The position numbers and the translations under genes are program-made. From NCBI RefSeq assembly GCF_040412425.1, contig NC_089749.1:36799570-36863569 (forward strand): a DNA stretch of 64,000 nucleotides, read 5' to 3'. Source of the stretch: Macrobrachium rosenbergii. Taxonomy: Eukaryota > Arthropoda > Malacostraca > Decapoda > Palaemonidae. Shown here one piece after another: positions 24,105 through 35,420 of the stretch (within the stretch, counting starts at the first letter, position 1; each line of letters opens with the position of its first letter). The notes under the pieces are model-generated. The model saw only the letters and a program-made list of their open reading frames with translations. It did no database searches and was not told the DNA's origin.

Positions 24105-24671
24105 CCTATTTGCAGTTCCGGCCGGATTTGCAGCTTCACCTATTGGCAGATTTTTCTGTGGAACGTATACACACATCATTCGCGGAAAATTTGCCTAATT
24201 GCAGTATTTTTCATGGAAAAATATTCACTAATTACAGGCAGTCCCTGGTTATTGGCGATCCAGTTTTTCAGTGCTTGTCTAGTGACGAAAATCGGCAATT
24301 TTCGGCACCAATATGTGCAGATTTCTGCTTATCAGCGCCCGATGATCGCATATTGGCACTGATACATACCTAACAGAGGTGGCGATGTCTGGTTATCGGC
24401 ACCGAGAATCGCCTTTTTTCAGACAGCGATTTTCGCTTATCGTCACACTGTCAGAATGGAACCCCTGCTGATAACCGGGGGCTAAATGCATTTTTGTGAT
24501 AAAACTATTAAAATACTCAAGTATCAGCATTTTCAGAGGGCTTTTTTTGGTTTTTTGAACTATCAACATGGGCAGTTATACACATTTTTTAGAGGGGTGT
24601 CAATTATTTGCAGATTTTAGCTATTCACAGGGGGGGGGTACACATCCCACACAAATACCGGAGGTTGACTG
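24105..24671. mobile_element. pogo-type MITE, copy E, with nested MITE
   Basis: The right end GGAGGTTGACTG is followed by TA (24672-24673). The left end is degraded, but the subterminal TTCTGTGGAACGTAT and CATTCGCGG motifs match copies A and C. A CAGGCAGT-type MITE is inserted at 24235. Confidence 0.7.
24235..24482. mobile_element. CAGGCAGT-ended MITE nested in copy E
   Basis: Starts CAGGCAGTCCCTGGTTATTG after TA (24233-24234) and contains TACATACCTAACAGAGG. It ends ATAACCGGGGGC before TA, so the right inverted end is truncated relative to the 23283 copy. Confidence 0.8.
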
Positions 24672-24679
24672 TACACTGG

Positions 24680-27180
24680 ACTGCTCCTAAGTGAATTCCT
24701 GTACAGACACAGATAAAATCATATGGCTCAAAACACCACTAGTAAGTCATGGCCAAGGCAACTAAGCTAGAGCCAGTGACAGGGAAAAACTGCAGAAAAT
24801 GCACAAGTGCTTCCCCAAGGTTATTTGCCTTGCAACAGGGCTTGATGCCCTTTAGAAACAGCAGCCGCTACACCTTGGTATCTGAATCCTGGTGTACAAG
24901 ATCCTCAGGGCCATTCCAGGTGCTGAAAAACCCAAGACACTCCTGCAGGAGGCAGCCCAACAAAAATCCCCACAGGCTCATTTCACACTTGGGTGTACAA
25001 CTCGTTCGGTTCTAAGACCAATACGAGTACATATTTCCTCGTGGAAAAGCTTGGGAGAAAGTGTGAAAGCTTCCTATCCTAGCCCTGATGCTTAACCAGC
25101 TCCTGTTTCCTGGAAACTTCTGAAGAAAATGGGGAACAGTCCCTGGCACCCTTGCCCCATCTAATAAAGCAGGCCTTCACCATGTGAGCAATGCCGTGAA
25201 CGGTAGTCCAACCAAACTGACAACCAACCCAAGGGTCGTGGAGAGCATACTTGCTCAAGAAAACATGGGCAAGAGCCATCCATGATTGTGCCAAAACCTT
25301 CCTAGAAGATAGACTTCAGGACAGAGAGGAAAGAAGAGGGAAAACACCCCTTACTGGGTCTGGATGAAAGGACCACACTGGCCCTGTCTCATCCCTGGAC
25401 CCCTGCAAGTTTAGGATCCCATACCAGTAGTACAGGTAATGTGGTTGGCCTGAATAGCCTAACCAGCTAGCTAGGCTGGACCAGCACCCCTGGGTAGCGG
25501 TTGCACCTGTGCATACAGCATGGGTAGTGGCAGGGGAATCCTGGACTGATAGTCCAAGAGCCTTGACTGGACCAGTCAGGCTGGGTAGCAGTTGTATTTA
25601 TGCATGGGGCACCGATAGCATCGGGGAGTTCCACCCAGCGGCCTGAGAGCCTTGACTAGACCGGTAACCAGACAATCCCGAGGGCCAGCAGGACCCAGGG
25701 TAACCGTGGATGCAACAATATCCCAGCATGAGCCAATTAGTCCCCTTCTTCAGAAGAGGACCAAATGCTGGAAGCCTATGAAGACTTCCGGCAGGGAAAG
25801 CCAGATATATATGTAGCCCTCTTCTTCCACTCTTAAGTAATGAAAGCGGAAGATCAGAGGTGATGGAAAAACCCAGCCCAATCTAAAGATGGGAGCCATC
25901 GATAGTGCCCAAGCCGCACAACCAGGTCATGACATCTCCTTTCTAATGGCTCCAAGGAGCCAAAGACAGAAGGGTCAGAGCACTAACTGGTCACCATGGC
26001 TGTCAAACCATGGAAGGACCAGGAACACTGAAAACAAATCAAAACTGAGAATTTGGGAACCAAATGAGCAGTGCAACCCTTTCTCTGTGCAATCTTGAAA
26101 GATTGTTGGGGAAGAGTTGAAGTGCTTCCATATCATCCCAGTATCCCGACTGAGGAAGGATAGGGAGAACACCCCTGGACCATCCAACAAACCTAACCTG
26201 ACCCATAGATTGGGTAACGAAAGCCAACAGTCTGTTCAAACCGCTTTCTGTGCGATCCCGAAGGACTGCAGTGAGAAGGATTGAAGTGATTACCTTTTAC
26301 TATGATTATCCAACTGCTGAAAAGCAAGTAGAACATTCCAAACTTGTTGCCTCCCATAAACCTAGTCTGCAGGCCAGGAAAAAGAGGAGCGAATAAGCCA
26401 CACAAGGGATCAACACACACTACTTCTCTAAGAGAGAGAGAGAGAATTCAACTTGAAGCAAGCTCGAAAGCTTACAGAGATGAGAGAAAGAAAACCTAAA
26501 GTCTGAGGGAATGGCACTCGGTGCCAACCCTGCCTGGGAAATCCATTACCGACAGCGATGAAGACTCCCCATCCTACCCTGAAGGGATGGTGCACAGAAA
26601 GAAGCTTAATAGGCCTTCCAATGCAAGACAGAAGCCCCATCCTCACTCTACCCTAAACTAACAGATGAGTCAGAGTGGAGGCGAGTTTCATAAGGATGAC
26701 ATAGATAGAGATGATGAAGGGAAAGAGAATGCCTCTACCATCTTCCACAATTGTTGAAGCTTGCCTTATCTGCAGCAGTTAAGAAGCACAAAGACTAAAC
26801 CACAAAAATCAAGAGGAATACGGCTACCTAGCCTATTTCCAATAAATACAAAAGAAGGCCATGATAACAGGATCACCTTAAATACAGTAAACCTTACTGT
26901 CACAGAATTTCCAAGTGGCTAAATCCACCATACCTGAAAGGTAATATATACTAAGTATATTGGAGAATAAAACAGCTGTTGTTTAACTACCAGAAGTTGT
27001 TATATGCCCAGTGAAAACAGTATTCAAAATGGCAATGGAAAAACAAACTTAATTTCTTGCAAAAAGGCTTATTTGACTGATGGGTCTGAAAAATGAAAAA
27101 CAAAGATAGTCAACAACCAAAAAATGAAAAGCATACTCAAGTTTAATTAATAAAAGTTTGAATGGTAAAAGTCAGGCAGA
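24680..27180. other. intron 1 sequence with weak internal repeats
   Basis: No coding domain recognised. At 25440-25670 two imperfect copies of a unit of about 105 bp (GGCTGGACCAG/GGGTAGC...GCATGG...GAGCCTTGACT) lie in tandem. A short (AG) run lies at 26432-26443. Confidence 0.35.
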
Positions 27181-27189
27181 AAGCCATGA

Positions 27190-27340
27190 AAGACATCTGG
27201 ACTTGACTGTGACCTGTGGGCAGAGCTTCCCCTTGCCTGTTGGTATATGACCATCTTGTCAATAAATCTGAATGGTCATTCCAGCTCACGTTCGCAAGCT
27301 AAATCCTTATGTAAAGAACTTCAGGTTTGTATTTGTGTAG
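27190..27340. repeat. dispersed repeat, inverted relative to 17530-17780
   Basis: Its reverse complement carries ACCTGAAGTTCTTTACATAA, GCTTGCGAACG, TGACAAGATGGTC and CAGGCAAGGGGAAGC in the same order as the 17530 copy. Confidence 0.5.
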
Positions 27341-27351
27341 GAAGAACTAAC

Positions 27352-28080
27352 CTTTCCTAAAATGCCATGTCCTCACCTAACCAAACTTTACCTTCCTAAC
27401 CTGACTTAGGGTGCCATACAACTTGTCCCCCCACAACAACTCCCCAAGTAACACTGAATACCAGAAAGAGATTGGTCAGACTACATTTTCCTTCAGACCC
27501 ATGGTATGGCACTAGCTATGACCTAGTCTAAACAACCTTAATCTACCTTTCCTAGAGCACCGTGCCATAACCTAACCAGAACTTACCTCCCTAACCTGAC
27601 TTTAGGCACAGTGCCCTGACCTGGCAAGGAAGGCTTCCCCCCCTCTCCAGGACCCCCCAAATATTACTGAATCAGATCGGTGAGACTAAATATCCCTTTG
27701 GACATGTGGTCAGACACTGGCTACTACCTAACCTGAACAACCTTAATCTAACCTTTCATAGAGTGTCATGCCCTAACCTAACCAGAACTTACTTCCCTAA
27801 CCTGACCTTAGGGTACCATGCCCTGACCTAGCCAGGAAGGCTATGACCCTCTTGGACTCCACCATGGTATTACTGAATATTGGAAACAGATCAGCAGGAC
27901 TTAATTTCCCATCAGACACATGCTCTGGCACTGGCTATGACCTAACCAAAACCACCTTAACCTAATCTTTGCTCGAGCATCACGCTCTGACCTATCCAGA
28001 ACTTACATTATTAACCTGACTTGGGGTCCAATGCTCTGACCTGGTGGGGGGATGCTTCATCCCCCTTGAACAATCCCTAC
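27352..28080 (+). repeat. satellite-like tandem repeat, about 200-bp unit, 3.5-4 copies
   Basis: Anchor CCAGAACTTAC (CCAAACTTTAC in unit 1) recurs at 27381, 27576, 27782 and 27996, giving periods of 195, 206 and 214. Each unit repeats CTTTCxTAGAGCx, CCTAACCTAACC-like blocks, AACCTGACTTAGG, GGxACTGGCTATGACC and CAACCTTAATCTA. The units are clearly diverged and indels are common. Confidence 0.8.
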
Positions 28081-28335
28081 ATAACACTACACCTAGCACA
28101 TGTGCAGGCCTAGGCTATCCCCTTGTGGTAGTAGGTTCAAATCCTTGAGTTTCATCATACTAACTTATCTAAAACAGCAAATGAACTGCTGACTTTATTC
28201 AAAATTGTTTGTTTATCCTTCAAGTGTTTGAGGTCTGATCATGGATGTGCTAGAAACAGGTCAAATTGTATTTGATCAGGATGGTAAAATGCGTCGGGAG
28301 GCAATGTTTGATGGCTATAGAGCATGTGAACATGT

Positions 28336-29127
28336 TTAACCCTTAATGGACGGATCCCCTCTATAGAGGATCTAAAACAGGTTTTGGGTGGTGGACGGAT
28401 CCCCTCTGAGGAGTATTAATACTACGCACCATATGATTTGGCTGTATTGAGCGGGAAAGAGGTTCCAATACTTCAATGGCCCATAAATGAATCATGGCAA
28501 CTCAAGAATTCAGCTCAGCTCAGTCGTGGGCATCTCATGGAATTTAGTATTGTTCTTGCCTTGAAGGAAGAATGTCTTGGTCCTTTCTCTCCCATGGCAT
28601 CTTTTTATGTATTTACTCATAAATATACACAGGGATTGATGTTGGTTTTACTTATCTTTTATGATACAATGCCATTTATAATTGTAATTTTGCAAAGAAA
28701 TATTAGAAAAAGCATGTATAAATCCAAAAAAGTTACTGCATTCCCTGATCTCAGTAAATTTACAAAATATTTTACAACAAATATGCTCAGAATTTCTTAA
28801 CTGATTTTATTTCTTATGTTATGATATTGTGTGAGCTGTAATTATAATTTTACAAAATAAAATAAAATAAATTATTAGAAAAAACATGTATAACTTGTTA
28901 AAATTTACAAGTGTTTGTGAAAGAGGCCCCACACAGGGTTGTAAATAGTCACTTTCAACTTCCCGTGGAAGGTAGGGAAAATATTTTTGAATTTTTTTCT
29001 TACACCCTGTGCATTTCCATATCTTCCGCTTTCCATCAATGTGCTTTTTCTTAAATTGGCCTACCTTTAAGTTTGCCAGGTCTGGGGGGTTGCATGATAT
29101 ATAATTAGCCTGTCCCTTAAGGATTAA
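28336..29127. mobile_element. possible piggyBac-like non-autonomous element
   Basis: Left TTAACCCTTAATGGACGG (28336) and right, inverted, TTAATCCTTAAGGGACAGG (ending 29127) are imperfectly matched ends, each beginning with the TTAA target of piggyBac. The GGACGGATCCCCTCT motif repeats at 28347 and 28391. Two open stretches inside (28438-28800 plus; 28819-29163 minus, with a C-x2-C pair in KIWKCTGCKKKI) are not recognisable transposase. Confidence 0.35.
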
Positions 29128-29788
29128 TTGTGTAAAGAAACAGCATAATTTTACACAAAACATTTTTCATATACCATTTCTGAATAACACAGGGTTTCCA
29201 TGGCTTCAAATTTGTCACATCTGACAGTAAAACGTTCACGTCACATGCTTCCACTTAGGAAGATGAAACCGCACGAACAGCTACATCTCGATCAGAGTGA
29301 GGGTAGCCTATATGAATCATACCATTTTGATTAGTTCTGACTGGTTGGATTTAAAAGAATCAGCAGGCCTAGGGTGTGACCTAGGTCAACTGGACACGAT
29401 TGGCTGGGTTTAAATTACCCGTGACCTGAATTCTGGGCAACATACAAAGTCTCCTAGAGAACTATGGAGGGCAGTCTTACGTCACACTGTCCACATCAAC
29501 TGGGTACATAGAAGGTTACTCTACATGGGAAAAATCATTGATCAGCAAACTGACGAGAATTTACCAGGTAAATGAGGCAATTTTTCAGGTGGTTTAGCTT
29601 TGAGCAAGTAGAGTCACTTTCATGCTATGGAAATTTTTGCTAGGAGGTGAAATTATCAACTCCTACCCCTGTCTCCATACTCTTCATAGGCCAGTAGGCT
29701 AACCAGTTTTTGTTTAGGGTAGGTCTTGGTGTACAATTATGAGAGGCCATGTATCATCATCTTTATGTTATTTGCACTCATCCCCAAT
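29128..29788. other. intron 1 sequence, unassigned
   Basis: Nothing recognisable. Confidence 0.3.
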
Positions 29789-30263
29789 GGGGTAAAACTT
29801 TACTTTAGTTGCGCAGCCTGATTCCCGCCAGTCGTCGACGGGGATGGGTTACGGCCTTTTTGGGGGTCCAGGGGCGCCAAGCCCTGGTAAAACTAAGGTA
29901 TACTTAACTTTTCCCCCCGGCCAGTTTAGGGCGTGTCGCCCTACGTTAGGTTAGGTAAGTAAGATCTGGTTAGGTCAGGACCTAGCATTATAGGAGAGGT
30001 TAAGGTAAAACTTTACAATAGTTGCGCAGCCTGGTTCCCACCAGTTGCCGAAAGGACAGGTTACTGCCTTTTTGGACTGGTCCTGGGGGAGGGGGGAGGC
30101 CAGGTTGGAGCACATCGCCCTCAGTTAGCTTAGGTAAGTAAGATCTGGTTAGGTCAGGACCTGGCATTATAGGAAAAGTTAGGATTATTTACGTATGAGA
30201 AACCTGTCCCGGTCAATGGCTGGTGGGAATCAGGCCACACAACTATTGTAAAGTTTTATCCCC
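29789..30263. mobile_element. TIR element with two internal direct repeats
   Basis: The outer ends are inverted: GGGGTAAAACTTTACTTTAG at the left and, on the other strand, GGGATAAAACTTTACAATAG at the right. Between them a 213-bp unit is directly duplicated (29791 and 30004). Each unit has GTTGCGCAGCCTG, TTCCCxCCAG, GTTAGGTAAGTAAGATCTGG and GGCATTATAGGA. No coding potential; no clear target duplication. Confidence 0.6.
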
Positions 30264-30365
30264 AAAGGAAAGGCAACAACCTCGAGAGTCAGTTTTGCAA
30301 GTCAACTGGCAGTTACTGAACCAGGGGGGAGCAGTTGTAGCCTAGGCTAGTCTGAAGTTTGGTAA

Positions 30366-31230
30366 TTCTGAGCCATAGTTCTGCAGTGAGCTTGACTATG
30401 GCAACTGACGTTTTCCTGTGTTATTTTACTTGCTTTACAAGAATTTCAAGTAATATTTTGTCTGCTGGCTGTAACTAACCTGTAATTGGCCTTTGAAGAC
30501 TACACTACCGACAGAGGTAGATCTAAGCCAGCATTCTGCGGTGAGCCCCCACACCCCTCCATAGCTAATATGGCAAGATTGGGTAATTCTATATATTAGC
30601 TCTGCAACTTGTTTTTACCTTTTCAGCTGATTTTTTCTACACTTTTAGGGGTTCTGATACTGGCTGTGCATCTGTTTGTTGTCTGCCAAATGGAATGTCC
30701 CTTTAGTCTTGTGTTTAGTGCTGCACTTGCTAGACGGGGTTATCCATAGCGTTAATCAAGTTATTGCACTTGCTGGACTGGGATATGAAGAGTTAGAGGA
30801 ATTTGTTTCAAAGACAGAAATTCATTTCGCTATAATGTGGTTCGGAAACACAATAAGCGTAGGTCCCGTGCTAAGTAACCAATTGGTTCTTGTGAAGAGA
30901 GCTGTTAATCAGCTCAGTGGTCTGGTAAAACTAAGGAAACCCCTTTTGTTGGATGGACTTTGTTGGATGGTTAAATATACAAGTTAATTACACTTGACCG
31001 CCAAAAATTCAAGTTAAATTAATAATTAGCAACCAAAAAACTGTAGAAAAAGCCAAATTAGAAGGCAGTCGCCGCTGCGGAGCTACTATATAGTTCTACC
31101 AATGTAACCAGCAAACACCCGTAAGGTGCGTTAGGATGGTATTTTAAGGGGCGTTTACTGGTTACAATTTTGCCGTATTAGCCATGGAGGGGGGTGGGGG
31201 CTCGCCGCTGAATGCCGGCTTAGATCTACC
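30366..31230. mobile_element. Merlin-related MITE complex (contains SINE piece)
   Basis: At 30370-30515 the sequence from GGTAATTCTGAGCC through TGGCAACTGACGTTTTCC to GGCTGTAACTAACCTG matches the right end of the Merlin-type element at 50244-58322. A second end, GGTAGATCTAAGCCAGC, begins at 30516. Its inverted partner (GCCGGCTTAGATCTACC) ends at 31230, with GCGGTGAGCCCCCACACCCC versus its complement next to it. The two ends enclose a SINE fragment (30780-30937). No transposase is inside, so this is a non-autonomous derivative. Confidence 0.6.
30780..30937 (+). mobile_element. tRNA-derived SINE, body fragment
   Basis: Contains GAGGAATTTGTTTCAAAGAC, ATTTCGCTATAATGTGG, AAGTAACCAATTGGTTCTTG and GCTGTTAATCAGCTCAGTGG, matching the copies at 12805 and 15751 without the head. 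Confidence 0.7.
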
Positions 31231-31713
31231 TGCAGCGTTACCCCTACCTTTCCCTAACTAGCCTGGGCTACCTCAGACTGCCTACTACCCGGATCATGGC
31301 TGGGGATGGGCCCATTTCATACCCAGTGAAAGAGGCAAGAGGCACAGCCTCTGGCCCTGCGGAACTTATTTACCCTACCCTTGGGCAGCCTGTGCGAGCA
31401 GGCCTCACTCCACTATCTACGGTAGGCTATAGCCTACGGCCCACAAGTCTCCTCTTCCAGACCAAAATACGGGAAGCCATTGACACTTTTTTTGGGTGCA
31501 GTTCCAGAGGCTCTACTCCTATACATATGTAATAAGGGTCATTTGGTGTGCGGCAAAATTTGACAGAGGCCTAAAGCAGGTGGAAGTCGGGGTCGGGAGC
31601 AGCCTGGGCTCCCCAGGCGACATTGTTGCCTCAGCCTTTCACCTTCAGGGAAGACCAGCAATTTGAAACTACGCTGGGAGATTAACTGCAGTGGCTACGC
31701 TTCGCTTACTTAC
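31231..31713. other. 5' part of intron 1, unassigned
   Basis: GC-richer than its surroundings. An open stretch at 31296-31532 (plus) has no recognisable domain. Confidence 0.3.
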
Positions 31714-31788
31714 TTTGTTGGTTGGAATTGCCCTTAATCGCTTAAATACAGCCTCGATGTCCGTTTTACTTGGTGTATTTTCTGCCAT
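31714..31788 (-). CDS. ArfGAP3: ArfGAP2/3 coding exon 1 (start codon)
   Basis: This exon encodes residues 1-25. It starts at an ATG in a good animal start context (CCAAAATGG) and reads MAENTPSKTDIEAVFKRLRA followed by IPTNK. It ends at a strong donor (AAA|GTAAGTAAG) in phase 0. The helical segment before the zinc finger (IEAVFKRLRAIPTNK) is a hallmark of the ARFGAP2/3 N-terminus. It joins directly to the Val-Cys-Phe-Asp-Cys that opens the next exon, 14.4 kb away. An alternative longer open frame overlaps this stretch but does not fit the family. The exon lies about 460 bp from the inverted-repeat element at 32252-35840. Confidence 0.93.
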
Positions 31789-31808
31789 TTTGGTGGGGAA
31801 CAAGTGAC

Positions 31809-31830
31809 TGACGTGTGTTTGTTTACGTCA
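31809..31830. promoter_or_regulatory. CRE-like sites next to the ArfGAP start
   Basis: TGACGTGT (31809-31816) and TTACGTCA (31823-31830, i.e. TGACGTAA on the gene strand) lie 21-42 bases upstream of the ATG. The second is a full ATF/CREB-type 8-mer. The start-codon context AAAATGGCAG also resembles a YY1 site. The area is probably the 5' UTR or core promoter. No TATA box is obvious. Function is inferred from motif match only. Confidence 0.35.
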
Positions 31831-33149
31831 TCTGCTAGTGAGTGCAGCACTCGCCTGTAGATGGCAGCCGATGACATTTCCCTCAAAACTAGGCCGAAGC
31901 CGCGAAAATTGAAGTAGGCTTTCCTCTGGTGGGAGGAAAAGGCAAGTAACATATGGGAACCGGAATCTTTTTGTATAAAACAAGATCTTGGATACATCTT
32001 TTACTAGTCGAATAACAATTCGACACTAAATTTTGTTCCCGATACTGTATCATCTTTATTTGTTTTTTAGTGAAAAAGGTATTACTAATTAAGAACTATT
32101 CAGCAAGGTTCGCATTAATGCCTGCTTTGACACTTGTAATGACTTCACTTTTGAATCTTCTCTTTATTTCCAATCCATTTAAGAAATATATAAATAGGTT
32201 ATCAGTCCCGCCCCCGCCCCGTAAATGCTGGTTCCTGGTTTGTTCCTAATGGTCGAGGTATTTTAGGAAAATCAACCTGACTAATTTGAAGGAAGTTCAA
32301 ACTTGGCACAGTTGTACATTGACCCATGCTGATTAAAATATTAAAAGTCCTTATATACTGAAGCTGTGCTCTAGCCGTCATATCGGAAAATGGCGGCCGA
32401 TTTTCGTATTTTTCTCTTTATCTTGTAAACCGTTTGGGTTATATAAAATATGCAAGAATCACGAAATATTTTTCATAAAAAAACATACATTTTTTCTTAA
32501 ATAAGTTTTTTGTAGGCTGAAAAAATAAAAAAGTTACGGTGGAAGCTTTGTTTTTCCATATACTTGATCGCAAAACAGTAAGTATTACCAGGTTATACAA
32601 GAAACATTATTAAGTGTTTAGAAACTAATATACATATATGTGAAATTATCAACTTCATGAAATATTTGCAGTCATTATTTCAGTATTTATAGAAATTTCT
32701 GATAGTATATAAAAAAATAATAGACAATATCCAATATAAATGAAATCAAACTTTTCAATTCAATTTGGTTTATGCAATACCAAGTTTCAAAAATTTTCTG
32801 ATTTACCAGAAACACTTATCTGCCAGATCACATCACAATATACAGTGAATAGGCTATTAACTAATGCATATCTTTAAGAGGTTTGCGAATATTTTCATAA
32901 TAGGCCTACTGAAAAAATAATAATGATAATGTTCATCTGCAAAAGTAGAATTAATATATTCTTATTCTGTTCTTTTTATGGAATACTGAAATGACATATT
33001 TTTCTAATTTTCTAGAAATATAGTACCTTACTCGTATATCACATCACAGTTGGCAAGAAACGGTTTCTATTAATAAATTATCCTCTGAATATCAAAAGTG
33101 CTATACACATTTTCAAGCAATGTTGTTTCATAATTTTCCAGCTCAGTAG

Positions 33150-35144
33150 CCTACTCTGGTTCTTCTAAAATCATTTCAACTGAGTTTTCACAATTAGTTC
33201 CCTGGCACTCTTCACGCATCGCTGAGCAGTGCATACCGAATTGTGCACATTTGCACCTATTGTTGCATGAAACCTTACAATTGCACGAAACCAGGTGCAG
33301 GAGTTTCAAAGGAACCGCTTCTTTGGTAGTGGGGACAGGTTTCAGTGATTTTCATATCATTGACCAACCCCATTTTGTTGGATCCAGGCAGTTTCCAAGC
33401 CATTGCTGTATTTGCAAATACACTCTGTAGGAGTGTTGTTCTGCAGCTGCACTGGTTTGGTGTAAAGAGGCCAGTTGGAAAGATGTACTTAATTTCTTCT
33501 TTGCAATAATTCTATTACACATGAAATATCTGAGCCCATTTAATGACTTTGATTTAGACCCATACCATTTAAGAATGAACTTTTCACTTGCATCTTTTAT
33601 AGCATCCCTGCTGGCATCCTTCTGATTAAATATTTTAATTTGTTTTTACAAAACCTGATTATTTTGCAGAAGCCTAAGTGTTCTAACTTTACCTTTTTTG
33701 TTCAGTGCAGATGTCGTGTGAGGCTCATTGCTACCTCATTTTCCTGGTTTAAGATACCAAATGTTAAGATTTTATTAGCTAAAGCAGTTAAAAGCACAGC
33801 AAATCAGTATCTTGGCCCAACAACAACAGTTGGACATTAAATTTTATTTTCAGCGTGATCAAGAGCAACTTTAATAACAACAGTATCTGCATTACTTTCA
33901 GCTTGTAGAACTGAATAACCTTTGTTTTTCTTTTTAAGCATAACAACATTAATTAGAGTGCGTTTATTTCTTCGGTTTGCTAGAAAATCTGATTGTGGAA
34001 TAATAGCTGGTGCAGTAATTTCTTGAAGTTCTCTATGGTGCTCGGCGCTCTTGCTCAACTGTTTTAGTAGTGTCTCTCTCTGGATACCCATCAAAAACTA
34101 CATTGCAGCGTACCATAATGGCTCTCAACATAGCTTACATGTATATCCAGTATGTGACCAAATGTTGCTGGTTTTGGCTAAGGAACAGAGTGAAGCATCT
34201 TTCTACCATCTAGAACATAACATAGGTTAGAAGGTAAAAATAAAGTCTCTTTCTGGGAGCAAAGGCATTCAAAAAAGAAGACTTTGTTCCTTTCCTTAAC
34301 TGTGAGGAACCAAATATGATGGAGGTACACTTGCTAGCTCATACTCGAAGTACTCTTTTATTTCCGTTTTACTAACATCCAGACATAACATTCTGTATAA
34401 GAGTTCTTGTTGGAAGCTCAACATCACATTTTTATCATGCATATTTATTGTGCCTGATGTTAGTTTAGACAAAGGAACAACTTTCCTCTTTCGCTGGAGG
34501 TTAACATCAGAAAAGTTACCTCCTGAAAGTGAATTGATGGCTTCTTTTTCAATTTCCAGTGCTCTATAGCATGATATTGTTTGGTCTGCTACCAGCCCAT
34601 TTGAGATGTTAACTAACTGTCCTGATAACTGACGAAATGGACTAGGTTCTTTTAGTCAGTTAATAAACTTGCTAAGATCGTCTTTATCTCTTGATATTCG
34701 AGATTTTCCAGATTCTGTGTTCAGCAGAACATTTTTTGCATTGACCCCAGCAAACATTGATAAAGCCTCAGAAATCTCAAAACCAATTGCAGCTGATGAC
34801 ACACACCTCTGTAGGGTTGAAGCTGTTATTCCCCGACCACATCACAAGTAAGTCCACCAATTGCTTTTCAAGTCATGCATCAAAATCTGCTCAGTACACA
34901 TATCATTTGAAAATCCTAACCAGAATCTGTCACTACACCTAATTGCAAAGTAACCATCTCTCGTAAATCTCTGAAAATCTAGAGCTGACATTTTTTTACG
35001 TAAATCCTCCATCAAATGTAAATAAAGATGAGCACATTTAGCATAGTGTAAATGTCCGGCACTGTGAAAATAGGGCATCATCTTTTTTACTACTGCAATA
35101 TGCAATTTCCAATTACCAGTTTGTTCTGCTCTAATAAAATGCAA
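33150..35144 (-). pseudogene. decayed copy of a multicopy invertebrate protein with FEN/PIN-like motifs and Cys-rich tail
   Basis: Blocks in order on the minus strand are as follows. FIRAEQTGNWKLHIAVVKKM and YFHSAGHLHYAKCAHLYLH lie at 34842-35144. FINxLKEPSPFRQLSGQL and NISNGLVADQTISCYRALE lie near 34560-34680. FLANRRNKRTLINVVMLKKK and YSVLQAESNADTVVIKVAL lie at 33837-34094. GQDTDLLCF lies near 33795-33815. A Cys-rich tail, CNCKVSCNNRCKCAQFGMHC, lies at about 33220-33290. The same block order occurs in unnamed multicopy predicted proteins of many invertebrates (from memory). NADTxxI plus GQDTDLL resembles the acidic metal-binding motifs of FEN/PIN nucleases. Several stops and frame changes make this a pseudogene. 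The N-terminal part appears cut off by the microsatellite at 35284. Confidence 0.65.
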
Positions 35145-35283
35145 GATAAGTAAAACTTGTTGAAAATATTGAAGCCATAATTTGAATCGTTATTTCAAAG
35201 CCCATTGTACGTCTGAAATTAAAAGGAAACAAGTTTACTTATGATATTATAGCCTATCTCTATCGATATAATATTCAGTTGTA

Positions 35284-35420
<137 letters not shown>

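Noticed and set aside
23276..24373. Open frames inside the nested MITEs
   Set aside because: The palindromic, GC-containing MITE sequence gives chance open frames on both strands; the copies share no conserved protein.
28438..28800. A host gene encoding a 120-residue protein
   Set aside because: No domain or splice context was found, and it lies between TTAA-bounded ends; more likely chance or TE-derived.
31734..31997. A longer minus-strand open frame overlapping ArfGAP exon 1
   Set aside because: It is in a different frame from the ArfGAP start and reads through the splice donor; the family match and splice signals support the 31788 start.
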